NCBI GenBank assembly: GCA_016808115.1
Contig: JAEQBH010001372.1
Span: forward strand, 248,001-312,000
Length of the DNA stretch: 64,000 nucleotides
DNA from: Tetrastigma voinierianum
Lineage: Eukaryota > Streptophyta > Magnoliopsida > Vitales > Vitaceae
Reading direction: 5' to 3'
Shown: piece after piece, positions 1-11,978 of the stretch
Position numbering within the stretch: position 1 is the first letter of the stretch
How the letters are laid out: the number at the start of each line of letters is the position of its first letter
Translations under genes and position numbers: made by a program
Notes under the pieces: generated by a model
What the model saw: the letters and a program-made list of their open reading frames with translations, nothing else
Told to the model about the DNA's origin: nothing
Databases searched by the model: none

Positions 1-1260
1 GGAGAAAGGTTATGATCGATCTGGAAAGGGTAAGTCCGATACTGTTGGAGATGGGTTGTTGGGAAACTTTTGTGTACGTATGGGCTATTCTTGCTATATT
101 CGCTATTTTGGCCATATCATAAGCGAGATCGAAAAACTTCAGGAAAGGAAAGGCCACTAGCTCATACATGGACGGTAGTAAAAAATGAAAGATCTGATGC
201 CCAGAGTTGTGAAGGAAAAGGAAGCGGAGAGGGTCCTCATGTGAAAGTGAGGAAAGAGAGTGAGGCGAATATGGAAGGAGGTGGGGCTATGTTCTTTGAG
301 ATCATCGAGTCAGAAGTGAGAAAGTGGGTCCAGTCAATTGAAAGGTGGGGTTTCCACTGTGAGCGGGGAATGAGAATTGAAAATTTTCTATTCACTCACC
401 CCTATTCGTGTCGTTATTCAGGATCAGAATCTGCAATTTTTCGTTGGGGAGGTAAAAGGCTATTTACCGACCATTGTCAAGGAATTCTACTCCAAATTGA
501 GAGAGAATTAGAACGTAGACACCCTGTTGGAGACTACAATTTCAAGGAAGCAGTTAATGGTCAGCCTTGACTCGATCGCTAGATCGCTGAATTATGTTCA
601 CCCCACCGCACATGACCAACCTTACCTACTCAGGGCTACTACAGAGCTTGATGCTAGTCTGTTTTCAAATACCATGTGCACCAACCTAGTACCCATGGGG
701 GGCTTTGTGCGTAAGGAGTTCATCCCAAGGAAATTAAAGCCTAAGTATGCATTGATGAAAAGGTCATTCACAATATGATTGGGCCGAAGGGAAAGGAGAA
801 GTTTCCAAGCAAGGAAGAAATCCAATTTCTGTATGAAGTGAAAATAATTGAAACTTATTGACTATGCTTTGGTATATGGTGTATTATGAGGGACTTTCCT
901 AAGGTCCCATTGACTCAGGCACATCCCACTTCAGGCCCTTGTTACAAACTACAGAATTGGAAAGAATTTGCTGGGATAAGGGGTTTTAATTGAAAAAAGT
1001 TCTTCCTAGGCTGGGTCCAATCCTACAGGCAAGACGAAGCCAAAAGTCGGTACAGCCTGAAGGCTCGGTCGGCACATCCTCTAGGCTATTTCTAGGGGCT
1101 TCATCGTATTGAGCTCTTGGTCAGATGGAGTCGTCCTTAAAAGGATGGAGGCGTAGAATCAAAGGATGGATGATCATCTTGGAAGCGAGCTTGGCGGATC
1201 ATAGGCTTTCCAGGGCTTGAAGTCACATCCTATACAGCGAGCCGGTATAGATGATCCTCC
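1..1260 (+). pseudogene. Broken Athila-like env-position ORF (putative plant transposon protein domain)
   Basis: Reading across frames gives the pattern of the plant-specific protein that sits after pol in Athila-type elements. Around 420-515 one frame reads YLPTIVKEFYSKLREN. Around 533-780 another frame reads RKQLMVSLDSIARSLNYVHP and continues for about 80 residues. Around 780-850 comes KEKFPSKEEIQFLYEVK. Near 1115-1190 a short heptad-like piece, MESSLKRMEA followed by NQRMDDHLG, resembles the coiled tail seen in related ORFs. At least three frame changes and several stops make this a pseudogene. The domain has no known biochemical function. Two better copies occur at 27313-28975 and 52756-53980. 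Assignment is by resemblance to those and to the family pattern recalled from plant genomes. The start of the element is outside the window. Confidence 0.55.
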
Positions 1261-3313
1261 TCCTAATTTGGAAGGGGGATTCAGACGAAATTTGGATGGT
1301 ATTAATAGATGAAGATGCATTCTCTCAATTTGAAGAGGAGGGAGGACGAAGAGTAGAGCGTAGCATTTTGGGTTAGAATAGGGTGGTGTTGGCAATTGGG
1401 TGAGACCTCGGCCATGTCTTACCAGCCAGCCCACATTTAGTTCATAAATCCTATTTGTGGCCATGGTCATTACAACTGAAAGACCTTTTGATTTTAGTTC
1501 ACGTAGGATGATCCTTTTGCTTCTATGCATGTTAGTTTGCTTGGTTATGGTAAAATGTTTGCAGTTATAATGAAGTTCATTTCAGTTTGGTGATTTCATT
1601 GCAGCCTTATTTCAGATCCATGGTCCTTTATATGAGAATCTTAGTTTTGTAACAATTTGTTATTTTGTCCATTACTTTGGGACTATGGTAGTCATTTAAG
1701 TTCAGGTGGTTGCATACTTTGTCAGGTTATAGCACTATGTTCATTTTTTCCCTTTTGGGAAACTTGCAATACTATGCTTGCACCTTCGCGCGTTTTATTT
1801 GAACCTCATAGTCGATGGCGTTGCCGAGTTCAAATCTTGAGGTAGCAAGATGTGGGTGAGAGTGTGTTGGATACATAAAGTCACGACATTTATATCAGGT
1901 TTAAGCCCCCCCCACCACGACTCATGTTTTGCTCGTTTGTGTAGAATAGGTGCTGTGCGTTCTAGCTTTTATGCGTGTGCGGGTTTGAGTCCAGTGCACA
2001 TTTTTGTAAATAGAGTTTGGTTCCCGAGAGAAACGAATGTAGATCATCATTGTCGATTATAAGCCGTATCGAGAGGCCTCGGGTAGTCTTCTACAGTGAA
2101 GGAGACGATTAAGGAGCAATGGTCACCAGTACCAAATATAGTGGTACGGTACCCCAGTGTGGTACCGGTGCACTTGGTGTGAATTACCGGTGCACTTTGA
2201 TGCAGGTACCACGCTACGGTACCGAGTGCCGATAGATCTGGGACTTTGCGAGAATTTCAATCTTGGTGTAAGGAGCACGCTCGTCTTTCATTCCCACCAC
2301 TTTGAGATCACTAATGAGGACCATGTTTAAGCCCACTTAAGAATTTAAGTTAATGGGATCGAATTCTAAGGTTGGTCTTGAAATTTTAGGGTGTTTGATA
2401 ATTTCTAGGGTTCATAGAGTAGAAATTACTTAGTTTTCTTCGGTCCCCGAGTTTTGTCCTTGTAATCTTTCATTTGGTTTCTCTTGGTATTCTTTAAGAA
2501 GTGCAATGTTTTTATATCGACCTTGCAATTGAAGTGTTTCTCAAGTGCATTTACGATTAATTATTACATGTCATTGAATAGACTCTCGGTTTTAATGGAA
2601 TTCTAAACCTCTATGATAGGGTTCTAATGGTGGAACCTCACCTCCTTAATTAATAGCCCTCAATCCTTTTGTGCTTCAATAGAGGATTGTGCAGTGCTAT
2701 AACCTTGCGAAAACTCTTACAAAATAGTTTGACATCTTCTTGACAAAGTGTGAACGAGAGACTCTCGGTACACGTTGTGCTTGACCTGAATGCGGCCAAG
2801 TCCCAGAGTAAATCGATACGAACAAGTGTTTGTTGTAATCGATAGTTCTTTATCACATAAAAAGAAGCTTTTAATATTATATCTTCCGTCGAAGACCAGA
2901 CTCGTAAACGGATCTAGATAAGATTGTAAGAAGTAAGAGGTGGAGTGTTACCTAGTCTATGGTGAAAGCGAAAACCCTGGGATCTTCATCATTCCGCCCT
3001 TCTTGTTTAAAATAGTTAAGTTAATCAGTTTACTCAATCAATCAATCACAGCCCCAGTTTTACTTTAGTGCATATTCATTTGGATAAAGCAATCTGAGAT
3101 CCCTGAGAAACCACTCCTATGGAAATGACACATGGACTCATGTAGTATAATGTGAGGCACATTAGGGTTCTACGCTTAGGAATAATTTCGACCACGTGAA
3201 ATAAGTGAAGCACTTTACCTCTGAGGCTCTATACCTCTTGGGATAATCTCAGAGTTTAGAGGTTTTTCCCTTTTACTATAAGGCTTTCTACTTTGTTAAG
3301 ACATTTTCATGGG
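1261..3313. other. Non-coding stretch, probably decayed 3' end of the same element
   Basis: No reading frame here resembles a known protein. The small ORFs at 1174-1530 (minus), 1657-2062 (plus) and 2650-2856 (minus) have no recognisable motif. The only structure seen is the motif cluster at about 2130-2225, listed separately. An LTR boundary could not be placed. Confidence 0.4.
2130..2225. repeat. Cluster of GGTACC / GGTGCACC self-complementary motifs
   Basis: Within about 95 bp there are repeated forms of GGTACC and CCGGTGCAC, several overlapping (for example GTGGTACCGGTGCAC, TTACCGGTGCAC and GCTACGGTACCG). The layout resembles the motif clusters in the LTRs further along, with a different motif. 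No gene is associated. Confidence 0.6.
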
Positions 3314-3480
3314 GTCATCTTGGGGAGGTTGGTTTCCTTCCCTCTTATGAACTGAGCCTACTAGCCTGTCTCATTGAGATCATCTCAAGGAGGTTTCCCA
3401 CCTACTAGACTCATCTCATGGAGATCATCTCAGGGAGGTTTCTCTCCTACTAAGCTCATCTTAGGAGTTTTCTCAACACT
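3314..3480. repeat. Short tandem repeat, about 45-bp unit
   Basis: The unit begins ATCATCTCAAGGAGGTTTC, continues through CTACTAGACTCATCTCATGG, and recurs at about 3391 and 3436 with a longer, more diverged copy before it. It lies just past the 3' end of the minus-strand Tat pol remnant, so it probably belongs to that element's 3' untranslated region or LTR. That placement is inference. Confidence 0.65.
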
Positions 3481-3790
3481 AGGCTCGAAAATATTTTAAA
3501 GACTCCACGCCTTAAAGGTTTGCGGCAGACCAGCTTAGGCATAGCGTCTCACGCGTGTTGCAAGGCGGTCTCGGGTGCCTTAGCGGCTCGAGGCCTAACT
3601 CTTAGTGGAGATCATCTCTAATCTACTAAAGTATCTTTGCTGGATCTGAGCTCCTCGATGATTGAAATTTAGGCGTGATCGGCTTCGCAAAAAAACTTTT
3701 GTATTTTCAAGCCTAGCGTTCATCTGACTCATGATTGCAGAATTATTCACTGGAAATACCTTTTCAAATATTTGAGGTTCAGTTTGAGCT

Positions 3791-4124
3791 TTACCACACC
3801 TCTTGCGTTATATATGTATGGTCCACTTGTGTCGGCTTGATGATGTGGATTCCTTCCCCGGTGGGTTTTAGCTTCCCTTCCTCAAAGGTTCGTCGAAGGA
3901 CCAGTTCTCCTTTGTAGAATGCTCTAGGTATGACGAAATTCTCCACATTTCGAGCGGCTCGATGTTGGGACTCGGTCATTCGTATGGCTACCCTATCCTT
4001 TATTTCTTCAAGCTCATCTAACACATGTGCAAGCTCAGGAGAGTCCCAGCACTTGCAGTGGTTTAGAGCTGAGCAGTGAGATTGGCACCTCTCGTTTGGA
4101 ACTACAAAGGGCATGCGGGTCTCA
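3791..4124 (-). pseudogene. Tat-type Ty3/gypsy integrase C-terminal fragment
   Basis: The minus-strand frame contains LDELEEIKDRVAIRMTESQ, then HRAARNVENFVIPRAFYKG and ELVLRRTFEEGKLKPTGEG. This is the characteristic end of integrase in Tat/Ogre-lineage Ty3/gypsy polyproteins, downstream of the DDE catalytic core. The fragment starts at 4124, exactly where the inserted LTR element ends, and continues the integrase core found on the far side of that insertion at 9190-9608. The usual continuation (the proline-rich end with the terminal NAW/H-type motif) is not visible below 3791. Acts, in an intact element, in integrating the cDNA copy into the host chromosome. Lineage call is from recalled family motifs. 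Confidence 0.85.
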
Positions 4125-5542
4125 CGATTGGAGTACCCACGATGGTGATGGAATCAACAAAATTTATACCTAAGTTCCTCCTACTAAAGTAGTGACTCTT
4201 TATGATATAGTGGTGGGTCGGAACACGGGATGGGTTTTCTTCGTGCAAATGATTTAAGTGAAGTCGAATGGTGAATTAAATTTGGATTTGAGTTTTTTGT
4301 GAAAACTTGATGGGTGTAATGGTTGTGGCTGAAATTTAAATAAAATAAAATGTAGAAGTCTCAGCAAAGCATCGGAGATCTGCCCCGGGCTTGGATTTTA
4401 GAGACGGCTTGAAAGGGTCCCTACTTGGGTCATTTCCTGTTGGGAGACGCCTCAGTCTCTCTGAGGCGAGATGTACATTAGCTATAAACCTAACTAAATC
4501 TTTATCCTTTTGAAAATGGCATCTTGGCCATGATGGTCACTTAAACTGATGAAGAAAAAGTCTCTGGACTCCCGCTTTCTGATGAATTGTGAGGTAACTA
4601 ATGAATATCGAAGGATCTAACATTAAGCATCCAGCGAACCTAAAGCTTACCAAATAATAGCCATTCAAGGAGATTCGGAGATAAAACCTAAAGTTAGAAA
4701 GGGAACACGGTGACGGTGGATACTGCGCGTGAAGACGGGGGGAACCTCAGGCGGCCTAGATCCACACCCGGTGGCATACACTTGAGAGGGAGAGGGTTTG
4801 CCGGCCATCCTCGAGTTGTCATGCTTAGGGAGAGGGTGTTTGGCTTCAGAAAATGCGAAAATAAAAGAAAGGGGAAGAAAATGAAGCGGCGGGGAAAGCG
4901 GGGTAGCTTCCCGAAATTTATGTGATGTTGATTGATTGTCATTTGTTCTGGAGTAGAAACATATATATGCTCGAGGAAGAAGGAAAATTACAAAACAATA
5001 TGAAACGACAAAAATCACAGTGAGGGTAGAAAGGAGAAAAACCAAGCGGTCGTTTAAACCTGCGGGAGCGTGAATTTATTTATGCACGGTGAGATTTGGC
5101 TAGCATAAGCGAAAATACAAGGCATAGCGGGGGTCGAAAATTTTCGCTATGCACAGTAATTTTCGCTAAGCTAGCGAAATTTGTGCATAAGCGAGATGTA
5201 TTCTCTCTCCTGCGGCCTCTTGTTCCATTTGCTCTATACACTCTTTATTCCTTACATTATTCCATTTCTTCATGCTTTGAAATTCTTCATTCTGGAAACT
5301 GCTTGAAATTGATAAGTAGTATGAAATTGATGGAAATCAACCCCGACTTTGGTTATGATTGGATTGACACAATAATTTGGCTTCAATTCCCTCTGAAAAC
5401 TCTAGCAGCCTCGGAATTGCAATTAGAAGTGCAATAGGGACCGAACATGTCCAATTAGGTTAATTATAACAATTAGTACACACAAAAAAGCTCAAAACCT
5501 ATTAAAAATAGGGTTGAAATAGTACTTTTTGGGCACTAATCA
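4125..5542 (-). repeat. 3' LTR of the non-autonomous element
   Basis: Aligns by eye with 7729-9189 along its whole length, with many small indels. Shared landmarks include GAATCAACAAAATTTATA, GATGGGTTTTCTTCGT, and TGGATTGACACAATAATT. A TATA-like box on the minus strand lies at 4961-4968. The self-complementary TTTTCGCTA-type motifs at about 5095-5200 lie just upstream of it in the element's orientation. Confidence 0.85.
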
Positions 5543-5550
5543 CCCCATTT
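5543..5550 (-). other. Polypurine tract candidate of the non-autonomous element
   Basis: On the minus strand AAATGGGG directly precedes the TG that opens the 3' LTR, the expected place for plus-strand DNA priming in LTR retrotransposons. Confidence 0.55.
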
Positions 5551-7708
5551 GCTGATCCTTGCGATGAAAGAAAAATAATAAAATACATATAAGCCCACTA
5601 ACAAAATAACGTTCACAAAAATGGTATTTCAAAAGGTTGTGGATGAGTAATGCTATTTAAGTAGAATCATCAAAACCTAGCTGATAACCATCTCGAGAGA
5701 ATGGAATTATACAAAATTGGGTATGAGAATGACTGTGGAGATGACTCAGCCGGGAACCTACGAAATCTAAGTGCTTTGTTGTTGATCGGCTCTCAACAAT
5801 GACATACTAAACTACCTCCCATTTACTTCCACTACCACGACCTAGCATGATAACCAACCTAAATAGATCAGGACCCACCTCTTATTCCACAATTATTTTT
5901 GTGTTGTAGGGTGCAATCTTAGGGAATCGACCTCACAAAGTCCATGTGCGAGGATCCTCTGGAAGTGACTCCACGACCAATTAGGCTTGGGGCATCAAGC
6001 CATGAGGGATCTTTCGACCCTGAGCTCTTGGGTTTCACCCCGGGACTTGAATGGTTGAGACTCCTGGCACCTACAACTTGCTAAACTCCGCCCATCCACC
6101 CGTGGCGAGACACTAAGTCGGTGACTCAGCCGGTGAAGGTTTAGGGCCTTAGGGCTTTAAAGGCTGCATATACCCCTCGATGTGCTCAGTTTCAAAGTAA
6201 CGTTGCAATTTTTATTCTTTTTTCTTTTCTTTCTTTTCTTTTCTCTTCTTTTCTTTCTCGAGGCCTTGGTGGCCTTCTTTCCACGGGGGTCCTTAACCTA
6301 ATATAAGCGGTCGATGAAACTAGGGTAGGATTATACCAAAGTAAAAGGAGGTTCTTGATTTCAACTTATCATTGAAACCCTAATGTTAACCGGTGTGTGG
6401 TTAGCTAAAGGTGGAAGAAAATGTAAATCAATAGAATTCAACTAATCATTCACTCTGACCAAGCATGGAACCAATCTAACATCAATAAAATTGAACAAAG
6501 TTTCGATTTTGAACTATAGGCTAGGCCTGACACACAAAAATTTTGGTTCCAGGGTCCAAATTTTGAAAAAGTAAGACATTAGAAATTATAACGACTTTAT
6601 AGAAAAGGAACCAGAAACCAAAGCCACTAAACATCACAAAATGGGCTTTCACAAAATAGTGCGAAGGGAATAAATACAAACGTCACTTCATGCGATGTAA
6701 CTCTCCCCCGACCCGAAACATCTAGGGTGTCGAAATAGGGCTCAGTTGGAAAGATTAGAAGAGTGTTACCTCCTTGATGAGATGTGATCATTTGGATAGG
6801 AGACTACAGGCTTTCCATCGACACCTTATTCACTTCGTTTGGGCTTGAATAAACAAGTTAGGAGAAGAAAAGAGGAAAAAGGTGTGGGTTAGAGCAATTT
6901 TAAATTACACTTTCATAAATCTCAAAATGTTCTTTCCTGGCAATATTTGGATTCTACACTCTAAGCTTTCACTTGATGCAAAAACCTTTGCATGAAGTTC
7001 GGATGAAAAAGTTATGAAGCGAAAGCAAAATTTGGAGGCAAAAATTAGAGCATGCGAAAAATTTTCGCTAGCTAGAAAATTTATTAACTTAGTGAAAATT
7101 TACATAACTAATTCGCTATGTTTAAAAATTTAATATGTCTAATAGCGGATTTTGAATTTTTTGAATTTTGAATTTTTGAATTTTTTGAAAAATCCGTAAA
7201 AAAAATAAATAATAATAAAAGATAAAAATAATAATAATAATATTTTTTCACGATTTTTTAGAGACAATTTTTTTATATATAAAATTATAAGTAATAAATA
7301 TTTAAAAAAAAATTTTGAAACTCAAAAATAATATATATATAAAAAAAACAAACGTTTTTTTTACTTTACATACTTTATTCTTTGGCTTATCGTTTCTTCC
7401 ATTTCGCTAGGCTAGCGAAATTTCGCTAGCTAGCGAAATTTACTGTTCCTAGCGAAAATTCTCAATTTCGCTATCTCTGTGGAATTTCGCTAGGCTAGCG
7501 AAATTTCGCTAGCTTAGCGAAAATTTCACCAAATATTACATTTGTGCGAAATTTTACTTATTCGCTAAGTTGCGAAATTTCGCTAAACTGCGAAAATTCT
7601 CTTGCCCGAGGTGTACGATCTTCCAATCAGCTTCAAATTTCACGAAAAACAAAACTTGTGATGAGGATCACAAGTGTTCAACAAGTCATCATTCACACTT
7701 AGGCACCA
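5551..7708. other. Internal region of the non-autonomous element, no ORF
   Basis: No coding capacity was found on either strand. It holds a strand-biased CT tract at about 6213-6262, a very AT-rich stretch at about 7140-7380, and a cluster of TTTCGCTAGCGAAA-type palindromes at about 7030-7600 next to the primer-binding site. Confidence 0.7.
7030..7600. repeat. Cluster of TTTCGCTAGCGAAA-type palindromes in the leader
   Basis: At least eight close variants are visible, most densely at 7400-7590: TTTCGCTAGGCTAGCGAAA, TTTCGCTAGCTAGCGAAA, TTTCGCTAGCTTAGCGAAAA and others. Each is self-complementary around a GCTAGC-like core. The same word family occurs in both LTRs (about 5095-5200 and 8690-8840). 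Confidence 0.85.
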
Positions 7709-7726
7709 TCCCCGGGAACGGCGCCA
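7709..7726 (-). other. Primer-binding site, tRNA-Asp type
   Basis: On the minus strand the site reads TGGCGCCGTTCCCGGGGA, which differs at one position from the complement of the plant tRNA-Asp 3' end (TGGCGCCGTTGCCGGGGA). It lies two bases from the LTR end, as expected. Confidence 0.85.
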
Positions 7727-7728
7727 TT

Positions 7729-9189
7729 TGATTCGTGCCACAGTAGGGTGATCCGGAATCAACAAAATTTATACTGAAGTTACTCTCTTCTTGTGGTCGA
7801 CTCTTTGCGTGCAGGTAATGGTCTAGAATTGACGGGGATGGGTTTTCTTCGTACAAATGATTTAAGTGAAGTCAAAATTGGTGAATTAAATTTGGATTTC
7901 GGGATTTTGTGAAAGCTTGATGGGTGTAAATGGTTAGCAGCGAAATTTAAATAAAATAAAACAAAGAAGTCTCATAAAGCATCGGGACAGGCAGGATTTT
8001 AGAGACAGTGAAAGGGTCCTCGAGGTCATTTCCTCGCGTTAGGAGGATGACATATAGTCATCTCCCCGAGCCAGGGTCTTAATTTCTTCTCGCAAACTAA
8101 CCCAGAAATATTTATCGGCTTTGAAAAATGGCATCTTGGCCATCGATGATCGTGAAACGATGAAAGAAAAGTCTCTGGATCCCACTTTCAATGGAGTCGT
8201 AGGGTAACTAATGAATATCGGAGGATCTAACATTAAGCAAGCCCACTGAACCACAAGCTTACCAAATAATAGCCATTCAAGGAGATTTAAGGAGATAAAA
8301 ACCTAAAGTTAGAAAGGGAACACCGTGGTGGATACTGCGTGAGAAGAACGGGGGGGAACCTCCGGCCTAGATCACGCACCCGGTAGCTATACGCCCGAGA
8401 AGGGGTTTTTAGCCAACCATCCTCGAGTTGTCATCCTTGGAGGGTGTTTGGTGCCAGAAAGTGCGAAAATAAAAAAGAAAGGAAGAAAATAGGCGCGGGA
8501 AGCGGGAGGCGAAAGCTTCCCCCAAAATTTATTGATGTTGATTGATTGTCACATTTATTCTGAGGTAAGGCTTATATATACTCAGATGAAGAAGAATTAC
8601 AAAACAATATGAAACAACAAAGAAATACAGTGAGGGTAGAAAGGAAAAGCAAAAGCGAGGTCGTTTTAAACAACGAGGCAGCCAAATTTCGTATGCACGG
8701 TGAATTTATTTAGCATAACGAAAATACAAGGCATGAGAATTAAAATTTCGCTATGCACGGTAATTTTAAACTAAAGTAAGCGAGAATTTAGCTAACAGCG
8801 AAAATTTGTGCATGCAAATTCGTAGGATTACGAATTTTGCTTCTCTCATGTGAGTCAACTGTTCTCTCTCCTGGCTACTACTCAAGACAGCTCCTGTGCT
8901 ACTATTCCAACTGCATTATTCCATTTCTACTTCATGCTTTGAAATTCTTCATTCTGGCTTCTTTGAAATTGATGAGAAAACATATGAAGTGATGGAAATC
9001 AACTGACTTTAGTTATGATTGGATTGACACAATAATTCTTCAATTCTGCGAAAACTCTGAAAACAGCCTGATGCAATTAGAAGTGCAATAGGGACCCGAA
9101 CATGTCAATTAAGGTTAAATTATAACAATTAGTACACAAAGCGCTCAAAACCTATTAAAAATAGAGTTCAAATACTTTTTTGACCTTCA
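7729..9189 (-). repeat. 5' LTR of the non-autonomous element
   Basis: Copy of 4125-5542 (see that entry). Starts next to the primer-binding site with TG at 7729 in plus coordinates. A minus-strand TATA-like box lies at 8573-8580. The TTCGCTATGCAC-type motifs at about 8690-8840 lie immediately upstream of it in the element's orientation. Confidence 0.85.
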
Positions 9190-10775
9190 ATCCCACTCCA
9201 CAGATGGAGCTACCTCAGAGTTATACGGTAGGCCCAAAGCGTTATTAGCAATTCATCCACCCACTTCCCTTTCGTCGTTGTCAAGCGTTTTTGCAAGTAC
9301 CCGAGCAAAGTTTTGTTTGTGACCTTGGCTTGCCCATTGGATTGAGTATCTTGGTGTGAGTAAAAATTCTTGATCTATTACTCCATAATTCTTTGGAACG
9401 CTTTGTGATGAGCGTGGGTTGTTATTTGAATTAGAAGCGAATCGGGACTCCCAGAAAAGTTTGCACCTGATGTTCCCTCTCTGCACACAGCAGACATTGT
9501 GTTTCCATGACCTATGCATGAACTACATACGCACTTAGTAAAATAGTGGTGCCTGCTTGTGAACCATGGCCGGTGACGAGCGAAGGTCCCAGCAGTATCA
9601 ATCCCCACTTATAGAAGGCTACGGACTTGTCCTGAGAGTGGAGTGCTTTAGGCCCAGTACATGGATGCGTTGTTGAACTTTGTCATACATCACGCCTTGC
9701 TCGCCTCGAATTCTTGCTTCATTTCGGCGTTAAGTAACCTTGAGTCATAATTCGATTGGCCTGATCGCCCTCAGATGTGTGTCTTGCTGCATGCCCAGTG
9801 AACTTGCTATGTGATCTGCTCAGCCTCCCCTCGGGGTATACTCCTTAAGTACAAGCCCGAAAATGACCACCTATACAGCACGCCGTTTATTAGGGAATAT
9901 CTTGCTACTTGGGCTTTTACTTTAATTGCCTTGGCTCGCTTCTTAAGCAAAGCTCCATTCTTCAAATACTTTGAGATGAAGTCAAATCTAAGAGCTGGCT
10001 CAACAGTGATCGATAAGCGATGTGTAATTTTGAGGATAGATGAATGGTCCGTGATGCTCAAACTCCACATTACATGGAATTTTGTCACGTTGGGTAGCCA
10101 AAATTGGCGAGGGCGTTTGCCATTTTATTTTTAGATCTTGGTATGTGTGTCACCTTGAAGTACATGAATTCAGCCAGGAAGGGCTAGTCCATCTGCAAAT
10201 ATTGTTCCATCCTTTCACTCTTGGCCTCGTACTCCCCCCTGGTGTGATGTCTTCACTAGTGGGAGTCACAAGTTCTATGAACCATGATTGAGGAGGCTGT
10301 AGCTGCGAGAAGAGTTTACTTCGTACTCGGCCTCATTGTTAAATCTGAAGGTAGGTTGGCAAACATGAGATCGTATAACCTTACGGTGTCCTCGAGGCGG
10401 GTGTCGATACCTCGCCATTCCTTCGAGGGATTTCTTTCTTTTGCCATTTAAGGGCCGCCACTCGCTCAAAGTCTGTGTACCTTGTCTACACTTCGGAGAG
10501 CGCCTTACTAACAAAATAGACTAACCTTTTGTTACTATCAGGACCCAACCTTACCGACACCGAGCTGACAACAGTCGCCGATGTAGCCAAATATGAATAA
10601 AGCTTTTCCTAGTATGATCCCTTCATGACTTAGAATTTACCCAAGTGTCATGATGTAAGCATACAGTTACTTCCAGTGGGGCTCGAAATGCGGGACCATC
10701 ATGCGTAGTATGTGGATCCTATATTCTTCAATCCAAACAACATCACATTATAACAATACATGTTGAGCTTCTTGA
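9190..10775 (-). pseudogene. Tat-type Ty3/gypsy pol fragment: RT end, RNase H, integrase
   Basis: In minus-strand order: about 10770-10600 reads the reverse-transcriptase piece LFGLKNIGSTY followed by FEPHW; about 10600-10480 reads NKRLVYFVSKALSEV, the connection/RNase H start; 10514-10275 contains FRFNNEAEYE, the second RNase H-like block typical of Tat/Ogre; 10088-9807 contains KYLKNGALLKKRAKAIKVKA and ARYSLINGVLYRWSFSG, the region before the HHCC zinc finger; 9608-9253 contains scattered DDE-core pieces (MGIDTAGTF, YFTK, TPRYSIQWASQGHKQNFARV). Stops and frameshifts occur in every block. The frame ends at the LTR insertion and resumes at 4124. Intact, this polyprotein copies element RNA to DNA and integrates it. 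No gag or protease of this element is visible above 10775. Confidence 0.85.
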
Positions 10776-11900
10776 TATCTTAATCGCAAGGAAGGTGGGA
10801 TTTTCCCACAAACGGCACCAACGGAAAGGTATTGGCTTTCCATAAAGTAGATTGTGACAAAAATTTAAGTTCATCCTCTTTGATCTCCCTTTCCCCCCTT
10901 TGAAAAGGTTCCTTCTTCTTATTGTTGGTTATACCGTATGATTCCCTTTTTGTGCTTCAAGAGTCATTGTTGTGAATGTGTAATAATCAAGATAAGCCTT
11001 TTTCATAGGTGGTTTTTTTTTGATTATATACCTTTTAAATGACTTTTGTGAATCGTATAGTATGTTTATTACTTATTGAACAATAAATCAGATTAATTTA
11101 TTATTAAAACGTAGAATCAAAAGGAGTGCAGATGCTATGTTTTTGATGTTGTATTAGCCTTGATTATGTTTTTTATATATTTCTTGTTGAGTATGTTTTG
11201 ATTACTTACTAGCGATTAATTATTTAATTCATTCTTATGCTTATTAAAATCCAAATGGTCTTGATGCTGAGTTTTGATGATGTTTATGTATTTTCTGTTG
11301 ACAAAGGTAAATATAGGAATGACGGTATGTTTTTTGGGTTACTTGACCTGATCCTATTAGGAAGAGTGAGATGGCATTGTCTGTGGTGAGAATGGGATAA
11401 AGGTGCCGCATCTCAATACCCTCCCCGCCCTTGTTGTATAAATAATGCTTCTCTATAGCTGGGCATTATCCATTCATTCATATCATGGACAGGATGGATG
11501 ATGTTTTTTGGCGGATATGACCTGTTGACTGTATTTGTTGGGTTGTTGACAGTTCAACTCATTTATTCTCTCATTTGAATCAGATGGACTCTCTTCAACA
11601 TTTCTTCTGTTTGGTTCAGTGTTTGTATTCCCTCTAATGTGGATTGTCTCATCTTTCTAAGTGTTCTAGTCCTAAGAGCGACCATTGGTATTGTTACATC
11701 ATCATGTTAATGGAACCTTATGTTTGTAAGAAATAGAAAAAGCAAAGAGAATAATGATTTCCATCACACCCCCTAAACCCGCTCCAAGGACATAACTGTC
11801 ATTTCACACCTTATCTCAAAAGGTTTGGAGTGTGAAACGATATCAAACATCTTCTTCTCTCATAATTGAATGTTTTCCAATTGTTAAATTCCTATTTAGC

Positions 11901-11978
11901 AAAGTCTTCAAATTTCAATGTCAATTTAATACATAAACCAAAGTCTTCAAATTTCAATGTCAATTTAATACATAAACC
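11901..11978. repeat. Perfect 39-bp tandem duplication
   Basis: Two identical copies (11901-11939 and 11940-11978) beginning AAAGTCTTCAAATTTCAATG. Lack of differences between them suggests a recent local duplication. Confidence 0.95.

Larger units (their letters stand above)
4125..9189 (-). mobile_element. Non-autonomous LTR retrotransposon nested in Tat integrase
   Basis: Two direct LTRs (4125-5542 and 7729-9189, about 1.42 and 1.46 kb) flank about 2.2 kb of internal DNA with no protein resembling gag or pol. A tRNA-Asp-type primer-binding site at 7709-7726 (minus) and a purine tract on the minus strand next to the other LTR (AAATGGGG, plus coordinates 5543-5550) set the orientation as minus. 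The integrase frame of the host Tat element stops at one end and resumes at the other, so this insertion is younger than that element. The candidate 5-bp target duplication is imperfect (TCTCA on the left, TCCCA on the right) and the exact right end is uncertain by a few bases. The layout fits a LARD-like element mobilised by another element's proteins; the supplier may be Athila-type, judging by the primer site. Confidence 0.8.

Noticed and set aside
1174..1530. 118-residue minus ORF
   Set aside because: No recognisable motif, and it overlaps the plus-strand env-position remnant.
4665..5045. Minus ORFs of 82-126 residues in the 3' LTR
   Set aside because: They lie within an LTR with no similarity to a protein, and the homologous LTR at 7729-9189 does not keep them open.
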